Positions 11,904 to 24,527 of a stretch of DNA of 64,000 bases are shown one piece after another; position 1 is the first letter of the stretch, and every line of letters starts with the position of its first letter. The position numbers and the translations under genes are program-made. The notes under the pieces are model-generated. The model saw nothing but the letters and a program-made list of their open reading frames with translations. It was not told the origin of the DNA and made no database searches. Source of the stretch: Laetiporus sulphureus 93-53 (taxonomy: Eukaryota; Basidiomycota; Agaricomycetes; Polyporales; Laetiporaceae); the NCBI RefSeq assembly GCF_001632365.1, contig NW_024468516.1:876843-940842 (forward strand). The letters run 5' to 3'.

Positions 11904-13789
11904 ATGCCTGGAACTCCCTTCCTCCACTCCCTCATTGCTTCTGCAAACGTCTCCTCCTCCAAGCCAAAGTTTTCCGACGTCGCGAACATGGCCGACATTC
12001 AGCTGCTCGACCAAGCAGAATCGGACCCGCGCGAGAGCGCCCGTATGGCCCAGATGCTTCGTGTCTTTCAACGCATGTACCTCAAAGTGTCTCAAGGCCT
12101 GTCTCCTGGCGTTGCTCAGCAGAGCTGGACTTCAGATGACTCAGTCCCGTCTGCTGTTGTCAACGGCAAACCAACCAGCTCTGTCGCGGCACCGCTCGAC
12201 GCAACCTTCCCTTCCCTTCCTAAGCCCAATGGACCTCGCATTGGTCTCTTGCGGCAGAAGGATGCCGATCGGGATCGCTCACGCACTCCGCAAGCCTGCG
12301 AGACGTGCCGTGAGAGAAAGACCAAGGTGCGTTCTTTGAAGGAGTTAGCTGCTGTTCTACGTTGATCGTAAGCTGCAGTGCTCCGGAACTCGCCCCAGGT
12401 GCAACCGCTGCCTCGCGCGCGGCGGAGACTGTGTCTATGTGCTCGACCACAAGGCCAACCGCGCTCAGCTCAGGAAGCTGCAAGCCGCTAGCGGTCTCCT
12501 CCCCAAGGGCCTCCGTCCGGTCCGCAAGGAGGCGAGCGCTCAGCGAAAGCCTTCTCCCTCAACGCTCTTCAGACTCTTGAAATCCGCTGGATTCTTGGGC
12601 GCTGGGAATGGGCAGTCCGAACCTGGACCGTCGCAGACGCAACCGCTAATGGCCGTGCCTCAGCCTGCGGATGATTCGTTCGAGTGAGTACTAGTCTTTC
12701 TCCTTACCATGCATGGCTTACAGTAACGTTGTCTCGCACTCGAATTTGACGCTTAGGTTCATGAACCTGTCGTCCACTCACCCCGACGCCGGTTCAGATG
12801 TTCTTGCGAACATGTCCTGGTCAGCACCTAACGCTTCTCTCACTCATCAGGCCCCTGTGCAGCCTTCCTCCATTCCTACTGCGGAAGACTCATTCTCATT
12901 CATGGAAATGAACTCCGACGTCAACGCCGCGTTTGCGTTTTTGACGAATGAGGAGAACAATGTCGTGCGGGGAACCGCCAATGGCTGGAACCCTACGCCT
13001 GTCAACGTGATGCCACAATCCTCGCAGCCCGCCTTTGACAGCCTCACGCTTCCTCCTGCGGTGTTCTCGCAGCCGGTCACCCTCGGCGCGCCCACAACCA
13101 TGCTGCCGATGAGTGCTACCCCCGCTATGTCGCGCTCTTCCGCCTATAGTACAAGCTCTACCTCGAGCACTGGCATCTCCCCCCTCCCCACGCCCGTCGA
13201 CGACGAAATGATGATAGATATCTTCGCGCCGCACATCCTCTCGTCCCTCGGCGCCCCGGAAGACATCCTCTCCAACATGCCCTCGTCCGACTCTGAGCTC
13301 GAGCGTGAGCTCGAACGCGAGCTCGCGCTGGTCTTCGGGAAGGGGCAGAAGGGCGCCGCCGCCAAGTTTGGGAAGGACCTTGCGCAGCCAGCATGCCCCG
13401 TGCCCGCCCGGTGCGGGCCCGACGGCGTACCCCTCCCCGTGGTTGCGCTCCCCGGCCGATCCTTCCCCGAGACCGACGTGCACGGTATGTTCTTCGACGA
13501 GCGCCAGTTCTCTGCCTTCAACATTTCCGTGTCGCCGAGGCCCGCGACACCCACTCACGACGACGAGCCGCCGCGTGCGTATGCGCGGTGGAACGAGCAC
13601 TGCAGGAAGACGCGTGCAAAGGCAGCGGCGGGCGTGGTGGATGAGGATGATGATGAGCTGAGTATAATTGCGGAGGCGGAGGAGCCGTCGCAGGAATTGT
13701 CGGAGGAGTTAGAGATCAAGGAGGGCGAGCTGGAGAAACTCTTCGTGGAGCTGTTTGGGGAAGACCTGCCAGAGGACTTCGAAAATTGA
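11904..13789 (+). CDS. Zn2Cys6 fungal-type transcription factor
   Basis: Likely nuclear DNA-binding regulator. Three exons: 11904-12326, 12379-12683 and 12757-13789, with introns of 52 and 73 bases. The zinc cluster is split by the first intron: CETCRERKTK at the end of exon 1 and CSGTRPRCNRCLARGGDC at the start of exon 2, giving C-x2-C-x6-C-x6-C-x2-C-x6-C. It is followed by a basic stretch (HKANRAQLRKLQAA). The N-terminal 130 residues before the cluster are an uncommon amount. The C-terminal region is Ser/Pro/Ala-rich, then strongly acidic (VDEDDDELSIIAEAEE, ELEIKEGELEKLFVELFGED), which suits an activation domain or a coiled segment. No fungal-specific central regulatory domain is recognised. 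Targets are unknown. Confidence 0.88.
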
Positions 13790-14159
13790 AGCGGTCTCTC
13801 CCCTTCTGCATGCCACGCACTGTGTCTCTGTCTCGTTCCGCCAACGATTCGGATTCAATTGCTGTCATTCATATCCTTTTTTTCTTTCTTTTTCGTTTCG
13901 GACCGCTGCTACGGATATTCTCACATCCTCTCTCACCCTATACCATACGGTCATGGACGTACTTTCCTTTCTCCCCCTCCGCTCCCCGAACTCTTCCACT
14001 CCTCACATTCCCGTTGCTACGGACTCGTTGTCATGCTGATCCCTCTCTTTCTTCCAGCAGCTTTCCTTCCATCGTCTGTAACCATCCCAGAAGCGATGCC
14101 AGACGTCTGAGGCGAGTGATCCATTTCTACAATCTCGTGCTGACCTTTGCATCCCCAGA
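13790..14159 (+). other. 3' region of the Zn2Cys6 gene
   Basis: Pyrimidine-rich (runs of t and c such as tttttctttctttttcg at about 13878). Probably 3' untranslated sequence. Open frames here have no motif. Confidence 0.45.
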
Positions 14160-14510
14160 ATTCTCGACGAGCGAACGATGGCAGGCGAAAGGTATGCTTT
14201 GGTTCATACGTTAACAGCGAGAAGACTGAAGTCAGAACCAGCACCACAGGGACAGCTGGCGATCTAGCGAGGGTCTGATCAATCCGATGACCTAGGCTCC
14301 CCGGCAACGGTAGTATTCTCCTATTCTCCTAGACTTTGACCTGCCTCTCTTGTGAACATGCTAATCTTCCCATGAGTGATGCTTGACAGGTCGTACGCAA
14401 ATATGGGGACCGACGACGGTGGATGATGATGGAGGACGGCAGATAGGTCATGTGGGTGTAGCATACCGGGCGACTTGTTGCACGGCAATGTCGCTAGCCC
14501 ATTACCCCCT
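14160..14510. repeat. Dispersed repeat, copy 2 (inverted relative to 3950-4340)
   Basis: The reverse complement of this stretch aligns with 3950-4340, including agaccctcgctagatcgcc and gtgcaacaagtc. It begins about 370 bases after the Zn2Cys6 stop codon. No coding function is recognised. Confidence 0.6.
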
Positions 14511-16461
14511 TCATATTTCGGCTCTACGTGCCCCGGTGGAACAAACTGCGACTTGGGCCATCGGTGAGAAGATATACGTGCTTCGATGTACTATAATGTA
14601 ATGCACAGGTAGATCCCGATAATTTCGACTCGGAACATAATACATTTAGGATCCTTCCTTACGTTGAACTTACGGGGATGTGCTCGATGGTCTGAAGTGC
14701 GCAACGGTATGGGGTGTGTAATAGACAGGATAGCATTAGGAGCGCGAGTGGTTGGCATATATAGTTGATGTAATGCAACACGATGCATCCGAGGGACGAG
14801 GATGGGGAGCTGTCACTCGCCGGGGGGGTAGTATGAACTACCACCGCCACCTCGGATGGAATGAATGCTCCAGCTGACGAGGCATCTCCGGCATTGCCAA
14901 TGGAAGACCATGAAGTAGAAATCCGAATCGAGGTTCGGTGTAGCGGCTGATCCTTAAGATCGAAGGCTACGTACTCCCCTTTTCCGTTGCTCCTCGGATA
15001 GCGGCTTCCAGCTATACCGCGTCTCTATTTATTACGTCTCTATTAACAAATTTTCTCTTCAATCCTACATATGCGTGCTAAAGCTCAAGCCCACGCCTGT
15101 GGCGCGGTCGGCGCTTAACTCTCACCTGGGATGGTTTGTCACATGATCGCGTCGTGACCGCACGTGATCGCGTTTGAGCGAAGCGTCGCAGGATGCAAGG
15201 GAGCGTACGTGATGCGATCTGCGTTCCTCTCTCGCGTCGTATGTCCACTTATATTATCTACGGTGATATTCTTCATTATTTAAAGCTCTCCTGAGAGATC
15301 CTCCAAGTGAAAACCTATCAGCTGCCATTCATTCATTGACCCTCAATGTCAAGGAAGAGAATGCTGAATTGTGAATATGCGAAAGTTGGTATCTGCGATG
15401 ATGAAGAGTGGATTAAACTCTCCGCCGATGATCCACATTTATACATTGCAGCAGGATCTAATAATATCGACGCCCATTCACGCCGGTTTTCTGGTCCTCA
15501 CAAACTTGCTGTAAAGACAAGTTGCATCACCTTCTAGTTCGTACCCGCTTCAGTTGTTAATCTGGAGGGATAACACTTTCTCCAAGACTCATGAAAGGGA
15601 ATCGGAGCCTGCAGTGGTGAAAATTGTCTTGTCTTCTCCAGCGTAGAATATCGCGGAACAACAGATACATCAAACGAGAAGGTGTTCGTACGTCGGTCCG
15701 TGTTGGGGCTCTCTCACTATGCAGGTAATAGTCTAATAAGGTGGGTGCATATAGATAATCAATGCAAGGCGTTGTGGCGTTCAACTCGGACCTGGGAGGA
15801 TATTTTCTCATGAAGCAGGCTAGTGCCATCCACTGTCCTTGCCATGTACCGTAAAATGGATTGCAAGTAAGGCATATCCCATGCCAGCTGCCATATGCTC
15901 TGGGCTTGAGGCATTCAGGCCTCAGGTTTGAGGTGTGCGCGTGTGTACGTACTTGAGTAGACTTGAGTCCAATATTCGGGACATTCGGGAGAGCCAAGCC
16001 GTTGTGGCCGGATCCGGGATGACGGCGTGCATCTCATATATGGCGCTCTACTAGCTTGCGCTGTCACCTTCAATCTCACCAATTACCTGCTGCATTAGCC
16101 GCTGCAGTACTACTCTTCCTGCTATATGTCCAATCGAAATCTATCCATGCACTCGAAAGTTGTCCTCGCGATTCCGGTCTAGCGTCTATTTCGGGCTCTA
16201 AGATCAAACGCTTTGCGCTAAGTACATGCGGTCCTCCTGATCCAAGGCGTCAGGACATGGACATTTGACCACGGAGGAGGACCAAGCAGTGCCTGGATGG
16301 ACAGAAACAGTGGACTCCACGTGATCTACTTTATATGCGATTGGATCGATGCACGGTGCACGGTGCGGCTTGTCATAAAACCGCTCGACCCGCCGCAGCT
16401 CACACCTCTTGACTCTTGTCTTTTCCTCTCCTACTAGACGGACTTAGCTTGCCACGCCAGA
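14511..16461. other. Intergenic region before arginase
   Basis: About 1.9 kb with no recognised gene. A 63-codon open frame at 15346-15537 (+) follows an AT-rich promoter-like stretch and a repeated cattcattcattg leader, and could be a small protein, but nothing supports translation. The 146-codon frame at 15557-15997 (-) has no motif. Just before arginase there is a short direct repeat, gcacggtgcacggtgcgg (about 16351-16368), and a TATA-like cataaaac at about 16374. Confidence 0.45.
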
Positions 16462-17903
16462 ATGCCTTCCGAAGCCTCAGCCTCAGCCTCTCGTTTCATC
16501 CCCGAACCCAAGACAGTCGCGGTGCGTGCATCGCGCCTGTGACGAAATGCTCACCATTCAGATGATTGACGAGCAAATAGATTGTCGGGTGTCCCTTTAG
16601 GTGATCCCCATCCCTATTTTCAGTAAACTGAGGCTAATTCGTTCTCGCGACCGTCCTGAAGAGGCGGTCAGGTATACATTCCGTCCACGCTTCCATTTCT
16701 CTGCCACTGATTGGTTGTCACCCCCAGTCCAAGCTCGGCGTCGACCGCGGTCCGGTCAGGCTCGTGGAGGCGGGGCTGCCCGAACAGATCGCGGAGCTCG
16801 GCTGGAAGGTTGAGTTCGACGGGCACCATCAGTTCGAGGAGATCGACGAGGAGAATGACCCGCCAATCGGCAAGCTGAAGAACCCGCGCCTCGTCTCGCG
16901 CGTGTGCGAGGCGGTCGCGAAGGTCGTTGGAGGGCATGCGAAGAAGGGGCAGATGACGCTGACGTTGGGCGGGGATCATTCGTTGGTGCGTGAGGTGATT
17001 GAGAGGACGAGGTCACACGCTGAAAGTCTTATAGGCCATGGGTACGATTTCGGGGACGCTGGAGTGAGTCGGAGACCATGTGCTAGAGTGTGCAAGCGCT
17101 AACTCCCATACAGTCGCTACCCTGACGCGTGCGTGATCTGGGTGGACGCGCACGCCGACATCAACACCGCCGAGACGACTGAGTCAGGTACGCCCGCCCC
17201 CATACCTTATTTCCTCCTGCCACCCACCTGTCACCCAGGCAACATCCACGGCATGCCCGTGTCCTTCCTGCTCGGGCTGGGCCCCAAGATTCCTGAATTC
17301 AGCTGGGTGCGCCCCGCCCTCGCGCCGATGCGCTTAGTGTACATCGGCCTGCGCGACGTTGATGCGGGCGAGAAGCGCATCCTGAAGGAGAGTGGCATTC
17401 GTGCGTTCAGCATGCACGAGGTCGACAAGTACGGCATCGGCAGGGTGGTCGAAATGGCGCTCGACCACGTGAATCCGGGCAGAGACCGCCCGATCCACCT
17501 CAGCTTTGATGTGGATGCGCTCGACCCGAGCGTCGCGCCGTCGACAGGAACGCCGGTGCGTTAACTTGAGGGGTCGGGCGATCTTTGTTGCTGATGGGTC
17601 GGTATAGGTTCGTGGCGGTCTCACCTTCAGGGAGGGACATTACATCTGCGAGGCGATCTACGAGACCGGATGTCTTGTCGCTGTGGATATAATGGTGAGA
17701 CGATACTGCTATCATGCATTCGCTCGAGATGAAACATTCCGATGTCGATGCAGGAGGTCAACCCGTCGCTTGCGGAGGACAAGGATGTGGAGCAGACTAT
17801 CGCAGTGGGCTGTTCGCTCGCGCGATCTGCGTTAGGTAGTCCTTCTCTTGTATAACTATTGTCCGCCTTGCTGACATGCTTTTCAGGCGAGACGCTCCTG
17901 TGA
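16462..17903 (+). CDS. CAR1: Arginase
   Basis: Binuclear manganese enzyme hydrolysing L-arginine to ornithine and urea. Ten exons can be joined in phase: 16462-16521, 16581-16600, 16662-16671, 16728-16985, 17035-17063, 17114-17187, 17239-17555, 17608-17694, 17754-17835 and 17887-17903. Metal-site motifs are all present: GGDHSL (exon 4), [10 protein letters not shown] (exon 6), [19 protein letters not shown] (exon 7), with [14 protein letters not shown] after it. The N-terminal loop reads [23 protein letters not shown] across exons 1-4. Exons 2 and 3 are only 20 and 10 nt long, and both are required to restore the frame. The product, about 315 residues, is the usual length for the family. Confidence 0.93.
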
Positions 17904-19517
17904 GGACATTGATGACGACTATATCCATCCATAGGGCTAGAGTAGAAGCATGGCTTTATAGTACAGGCATTTGACTACACGGCAAAGGGTGAGTTTTGTT
18001 CACCGCCGGTCATTCGCAGTTCGCGGTCTATCATCAATTGTACACCTCTTCATTGGCGTGGGGTCTCACTACTATACTGCTATGGACAGATGAGGGACAT
18101 TATGCTCAAATGGCAGAGACCATAACTCCAATCTTGATTGTAGATGGAAACTTTACGTCCCACGTCGCAATGCTTTATCACTATATGTTAGACAAGTCGA
18201 TCTCATGGCCAGTAAGAATATCGTAAGAGTGATTAGGAATCTTAGCCGCTACGATTTGCTTGCGTTAAGTGCTGCTGATGATGGACGTAGCGACATTCAT
18301 GGCCATTCCTGATCCGCGTAAGAACAAAATGGCTTCTCTCAAGTCGAATGTAGAGGATATATGTGGTCACGTACTATAGCTCGAACCAAAGCCTTGAGCT
18401 TTTCCAGGTCTCACCGAGCAAAGACACGCTCGCACAACAACATTCCAACTTGCGATGGTTCATATATCTGGAAAGTGTGAGATGCAACTTCACACTCGAT
18501 CAATGCGAGTCTCAGGCCCGTTTGATCGTGTTTCAGACACCCCGAGGAAGAAGCGACGCCGCTGGTCCTAATAAAAACCTTTTGAGAGCCTCCAGAAAGA
18601 GTGAGACAGATTTATGAGCACGATAGCATGAGAGAAGTCTCTCATTCAAGCCCTGCTGCAGTGTTAAGAGGAGGAGAACGCGTTGTTGCCACAGACGTGT
18701 TATTCTTGCACGTGATCGTGATTGACACCGCGCGACCCCTGCCACAGCGCGATTTGGACTTTCCGGCGTGGAAACTGTTCGCGAGAATTAATGAGAAGAT
18801 GTTAACCGCAATATTCACGCAGATGGCGCCATGAGGTGGAGCAGAAGAGCACTCGTTGCCTGAGTGGATATGCAGATCCAGCATCTGACCTGGGCCTAAC
18901 TCGCGGGATGTCGATGGGTCGTCGTAGTAAGATCAGCGGCAATATTCTCTCTTGGAATGCAGCCCACACATGCTTTTGGGGAGGTCAGAGCGCAATTCAG
19001 CACTCTGCATGTTAGTCGCCATCGGTGTTTATATTAGGAGGGGGGTTCACTCGGCATACGAGCTTAAATAAACCTGATCTTGGTTCGTATTTCTTGTGCA
19101 CGGTGTCGGCCACGGCGCCAGTTATTTCCGAAGATGTCGACGTGGAAGCATTGAACGGCCGCCGTGCAACATTGAAGGTGCTCGGTTGCGTTGAGGGCTG
19201 TTCCAATATAAATTTCCGCTGTCCGGGTAGCAATCGCACCTATTCTCCGAAGCCCGATCGAGGTGTCCGATACGACTAGCACAGATCATCCATTGTCCAA
19301 AACTCCAGTCCTCAAGGAGCCGGCGAGGCAAGGCAGCATGCAGCGGACGAGTAGCGAAACTGGAGGAATTGTGAGAGAACGTGACCGCGTCCGAAATTAG
19401 AACGCGTCTGTGCAGGAGCCACTAGCTGGAGCGCGATCGTGATGGGTATCACAGCCTTGTTTCCCAGTCTCCATCGCCCACCAGCTGTCTATAAAGCCTG
19501 TTTACCTGCCAGCGAGC
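17904..19517. other. Intergenic region between arginase and aminotransferase
   Basis: About 1.6 kb without a recognised gene. TATAAAG at 19490-19496 sits only about 22 bases before the aminotransferase ATG, so either the leader is extremely short or this is not the core promoter. Confidence 0.45.
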
Positions 19518-22073
19518 ATGTCTTCTACCTCTCCACCCTTCAACTCGTCCCCCGACAAGCCCTCGCCCACCCTCAACGTCAACATCAAAGGTCAGGCAAG
19601 TGCCCCCGCTCTACTCGCTGTAAAACAGCCTAACAATGAACGTAACCAGGTCGAAGACGTTGTAGACGAGATGAAGCACAACAGGAAGCACAAAGTAAAG
19701 CACGAAAAGGACTCCGAAGCGCACAGGGTACGTCGTAGGCGTCTTAAAGTGGCTATATGCGTGCTAAACTCGCTGCCGATGCTCGCAGATCTTCCGTGAA
19801 AGTGCCGGCCATGCGTCCAGGGGCCTTCCCCAGACGGTGAATCCGGTGAGTCTTGTTTTCATCTCTCAGATACGCGCACCCGTCGCCCGCACCTATTCGG
19901 CTCTCCCCCCTCCTTCCCCGATTGCTGAATGCTGACACCCCGTCCTTCGCCAGGATGAAGAGACGGTACCGGGCATTCTGCACCCCGGTAGCACCGGTGT
20001 CATCTACTGTTCTGACCGTGCTATGGCCAACGGCTTCTCCTACACATCCGTGCATGAATGGGCCAACCTCGGCCAGGGCGCCCCCGAAGTAGGCCAAATC
20101 CCTGACGCCCCCCAGAAGCCCCAGGCCATCCCTATGCCCATCGAATCGCTCGAGTATGCACCGACGACCGGTGTCAAAGGTGCGTATCAGCGCCTGCTTG
20201 GGGCTGTGGCCTTGAGCGGTGTGCGATGTGATACGGAAATGAGATGTGCTGATGTTGACTGTCGTGACGTTCCAGCGCTTCGAGAGGCTGTGGCGAAATT
20301 GTACAACTTAACGTACCGCCAGGGCAAGGTCAGCCAGTATACCTATGAGAACGTTTGCATCGTCCCTGGTGGACGATCCGGTCTCTCTCGTGTCGCTGCC
20401 GTCATTGGGGATGTCTATACTGTGCGTACCACTCTTTCTGACAACGATCAACGATCAGGTTGATCTTACACATGCGTCCATCACCTTAGTCATATCAAGT
20501 CCCCGACTACACCGCTTATGATCAAGTTTTGGGCGCATTCAAGCGTCTTGTACCTGTCCCCACCACGTCAGTCGGGTTTTCTACTCTGCTGATGTGTTTA
20601 TCAACTAATGCTCTCGCAAATACATGAACAGTCTCGAAGAAGATGTCCGTAACCCTTTGCACTTCCTTCCGTAATATGTTATTCTGATATGCGATGTAGG
20701 ACGGCTACCGCTTTAACCTTTCGCAAGTCCGCGTGAGTACTCTCGTTCCACCGGTAGCCCACACACATGTTAATGCGTTGCGTTGCACATATTCAGAAAG
20801 ATATCAGGACACAAGGCCTGCAGGTCATCATGGCGTCGAACCCACGCAACCCGACAGGGCAAGTCATCCGCGATCAGGAGCTGAATGACCTTGTCGCGCT
20901 CGCGCGCGATACGACGACGACGCTAATCCTTGACGAGGTCCGTGCTCATCCACGTCACATATCGTGACGATCTACTCATAATGACGTATATTGTGGCGTG
21001 TACTAGTTCTATTCATGGTATATCTACCCGGAGAAGGAGGAAGACTTCGGCAAGTCCATCTCCTCAGCAGAATTCATCGACGACGTGAATTCGGTGCGCA
21101 TATATGCATCATTTTTACTCTCTGTACCGCGCTAACGTACTCGTTCACCAGGACCCCGTCGTCATCGTCGACGGACTCACCAAGGTATGGATAGATGTGC
21201 CTGTTTGGAAGAGTTTCAACCGCTGACGGGAGACCGGTAGAACTGGCGCCTTCCCGGCTGGCGAATCTGCTGGGTAATGGGGCCAAGAAACCTCATCACC
21301 GCTCTCTCGCAGTCCGGCTCGTTCCTCGATGGAGGCGCCAACCATCCGTAAGCTCTCATGCTCCCCAACTATCCTTGCATCTAATTTGGTTCATTCTACC
21401 CAGTCTGCAGCTGGCGGCGATCCCGCTACTTGACCCTGCGCGCGTGAAACTCGAGAAGCTCTCGCTGCAGCGGCACTTCAAGCACAAGCGGGACCACGTG
21501 CTCGCCCGGCTCAAGGAGATGGAGCTGGAGGTGAAGGTACCCCCGCGTGCGACGTTCTACATCTGGCTTGACCTGGGGGGTTTGCCTGCGCCGATCAACA
21601 ATGGGCTGGTGAGTGTCGATCTATACGCATGCCTGAAGGAGGAACTGATTGTGAGTTGATGGCGGTGATAGACGTTCTTCGAGGAGCTGCTGAAGGAGAA
21701 GACCATCGTCATTCCGGGTATATTCTTTGATATCAACCCTGCGCATCGCCGCAACCTGTTCAATTCGCCTTGTCACCACTTTGTGCGTCTGTCGTTTGGA
21801 CCGCCGTTGGAGGATCTGGACAAGGGTGCGTCTTTTGCTCCTGCATTCCTGATGTCCCTCCGCTTTCTCTCCCATGGTCGCCATCGCTGTCGAATATACC
21901 TTTAGATGCGTTGCTCGGCCCGATTACTGACGGATTTTCTACTCGTCAATATAGGTCTTGATGCTATCGCGCGTGTCGTGAAGGCAGCAAGGAAGGAGGG
22001 CGGTCCGCAGCACTTCGGGCATAGCTACAAGAAGAGCATAGACTCGCCGACGGCGCTTCATCGCTTCGTTTGA
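19518..22073 (+). CDS. PLP-dependent class I/II aminotransferase
   Basis: Fold-type I aminotransferase. The start at 19518 (MSSTSPPFNSS) precedes a charged leader (about 70 residues) and then GLPQTVNP, HPGSTGVIYCSDRAMANGF and EWANLGQGAPEVGQIP. Core motifs are VPGGRSGLSRVAAVIGD (cofactor phosphate region), SNPRNPTGQVI (about 20833-20867), LILDEFYSWYIYPEKEED (Asp and Tyr that contact PLP) and IVDGLTKNWRLPGWRICWV (Schiff-base Lys at the end of its exon, then Arg). It ends LSFGPPLEDLDK, GLDAIARVVKAARKEGGPQ and a stop at 22071-22073. At least a dozen exons are needed; one at 20632-20644 is 13 nt. Substrate cannot be told from sequence; aromatic or branched amino acids and kynurenine are possible. 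Confidence 0.88.
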
Positions 22074-23734
22074 GCGTGAAATGAAGTTATAGAGAACGCT
22101 GTACGTCTATATCTGGAATTCTGATACATCTCAGAGCATTAGATAGTTTAGAATGGTACGGGATTCTTATGAAAGCTCTGAATGGGCAGCAGTTGTGTTG
22201 GTTGACTGCTTCCGATAAGATGCTATTTGATGCATACATGCGTGTGCATTAGCGATCGCATAAAGGGTTGTGGCTCAATTGGTGTTCGTGTGCTTTTAGG
22301 TCGTGCAGCATACTAATCAGTCTAGAGTCGTGGTTGACACTGCAGGCATGAAGGCATTTATTCCCGCTGCAAATGCTCTGAAAATGTGTTCTAAAGTGTG
22401 ACCTATGCAACACTATGCCCTAATTAGGCAACTTTATTTCCCAAAAAGGCAGTCAATTACAATTTAGTGTCATTAAATAACGGTCGCAAATGCTTTCATG
22501 TCTGCGGTGTGAATGGCAGATTTGGGCACGAGCATGTGCCTATGGGAATCGAATAGGAAGGACGGGCGGGGACACTCCTGAGCTAGACTATCCGAAGGGA
22601 ATCGCTGGGATTCTGAGCATCTATCACGTCTTGGATCAGCCGATTAACGGGCGGAAGCAAATCTCAATCTAACCTTTCTATTCAGGTGGCTCCCATGCTC
22701 GTTAGGCATCGTCACTGCGGATACAATCTATCTGATGATCAACGTGTTCTTTTCATGGTTGAGAAGCTGCGAATCGCTGCAGCGCGGCCGCTCACGCCTT
22801 TTTTTTCAGGCTATATACACGAAGACTCCGGATTGGTGATGCACAATGTCTCATAAACTTTCGCTTTTTTATAACATATCCCGGTGTCGTGGCGGCTTTG
22901 ACCATCAACAAGGTTGGTTAGCGTCGGCGGTCGGTTCTACGGCCAAAATGGTGACCCGTCGGTGATCATGGCCGCGGACAAAGAAGTCGCTGAGCGGAGG
23001 GTCGTGGCCGGGCACTAGTTTCGATCGTACTATCTGTCGGGTACTAGCGTCCGGTGCGCTGCCAGGACTCTCGCGGGAGCAAACTTCATGGTCTTCGCGG
23101 AGACAGGTTCATAAGTCGAACATGATAGCGGTGTTACATGACGACTTACCGCCCCCGTCTCTTGCTGTACTTGCAATTGTGCATGGCCGCTACCCCCATA
23201 TCATAGTGTCAAATCATTGATAGATCCTTTGATACTTCTTTAAATTCATGGAGCTTTTTTTCTCCGAGCCTGATACGGCGCATAATTCCGCTACATAGCC
23301 ATTAATGGAAGGGTTGGCGGCAGTTCTCTGAACAGCTGCCATGCTCTTGCATCGCTTTTCCATTGATTGGCAGATGCAACGAGCATGGGGGCGTATGATC
23401 ACAGTCTTGTAAAGCAGACGTAAACGTCAGCAGCTCTGTATGCTGGGCAGGACTAGATTTACAGAGGCGAGGTACGTTTCTCAGCTTGATGGCGGTGAAT
23501 GTGAAACTCCTTGACATTGGCATCGCGGCGTAGGCTGGAGCGAGATTACATTGCGCGGGAGGCTGAGCTGTTTTGCCCACGCAGGTCCGCCAGAGCCTTC
23601 CGATTTAAGTCAGGCACGCGGCTCGACCTGGATATGAGGACCTGTCAATGATCATCAGCGCGAACTGTATTGTCGCTTCGCAGTAGCATTGGCGCCCTGG
23701 CGATGCATCTTCACAGTGATGGACTTGCTCGCTG
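22074..23734. other. Intergenic region
   Basis: About 1.7 kb. Stop codons are dense in all frames and no exon chain or motif is visible. No gene seen. Confidence 0.5.
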
Positions 23735-23890
23735 TTGACAAGTCGTAACTATGCATCAGTTAAGGAAACCGCGGGCCACATCTACGGCACTTTGCCTCGG
23801 CGCGCATTGCGACCGACCCTCGCACTCACTTTCCCTTGCCCAAGGTCTCTCTTTTTATCCTCTTCGTCTTCCGTTGCCCTCGGAAGTATG

Positions 23891-24043
23891 ATAGGCGATG
23901 AGGGCTACGCACATGTGCTTTCAGCTCGGGACGCAGTAGTCTCCGGTGTCCCGGTTGAATTCTGGCTTCCCATCCTGGCGCTCGACAATTCGGAGATTTC
24001 TCAGTCATTTCAGGACTCTGCCGCAACGTTGTTGCGCACGTAA
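23891..24043 (+). CDS. Possible first exon of an unrecognised gene
   Basis: An ATG at 23891 opens a frame reading MIGDEGYAHVLSARDAVVSG and then PVEFWLPILALDNSEISQSF. It could end at a good donor (gtaagt, just after 24038). A ttcag acceptor near 24163 and a gtaagc donor near 24181 could delimit a 15-nt following exon. I cannot trace further exons and do not recognise the family. It may be a gene fragment. Confidence 0.22.
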   Translation: MGDEGYAHVLSARDAVVSGVPVEFWLPILALDNSEISQSFQDSAATLLRT

Positions 24044-24527
24044 GTGTCCAATCCCGGTGACAACGGCCTATCAGCGCAACACTCGCGGGAGCTTAAGGTG
24101 TTCATCAGTCTAGCACCTCGCGGCCCGGCCATAGGTCTTTAGTCTCCTGGCCTGATCTGTTTCAGTCAACGCAACGCCAAGTAAGCTACCGCGCATCTTG
24201 GAAGCCGTATGTATGCAGAGAATATCGTAAGCCTTGAGCGGGGAATGGCAGGCAGCTGACAGAGTGTGTGCTGGCATGATGAGAATTATAGCGTCGGACC
24301 CACCTCACTCCAAGCATATAGCAAGAAGGCAGGTATTCCGAGATCGCGATGCATGGCGTATTACCTACATGCACCGGCAATGACCTCGTGTTAGTAATGT
24401 GCCAATGACAGTCGTTACACCGGATAGCCCGTGGTATCAACGTACATAGGTATTATATCCTCCTCTGGTGTCGCCCTATCGTGCAATCATCGCTCGCGCC
24501 ATGCGGGTCGTAAAAATAATGAGCCTA

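Noticed and set aside
15346..15537. Small 63-codon frame with a promoter-like leader
   Set aside because: Interesting context but no homologue recognised and nothing to support translation; mentioned only within the intergenic entry.
15557..15997. 146-codon frame on the minus strand
   Set aside because: No motif, no promoter or splice context; treated as chance.
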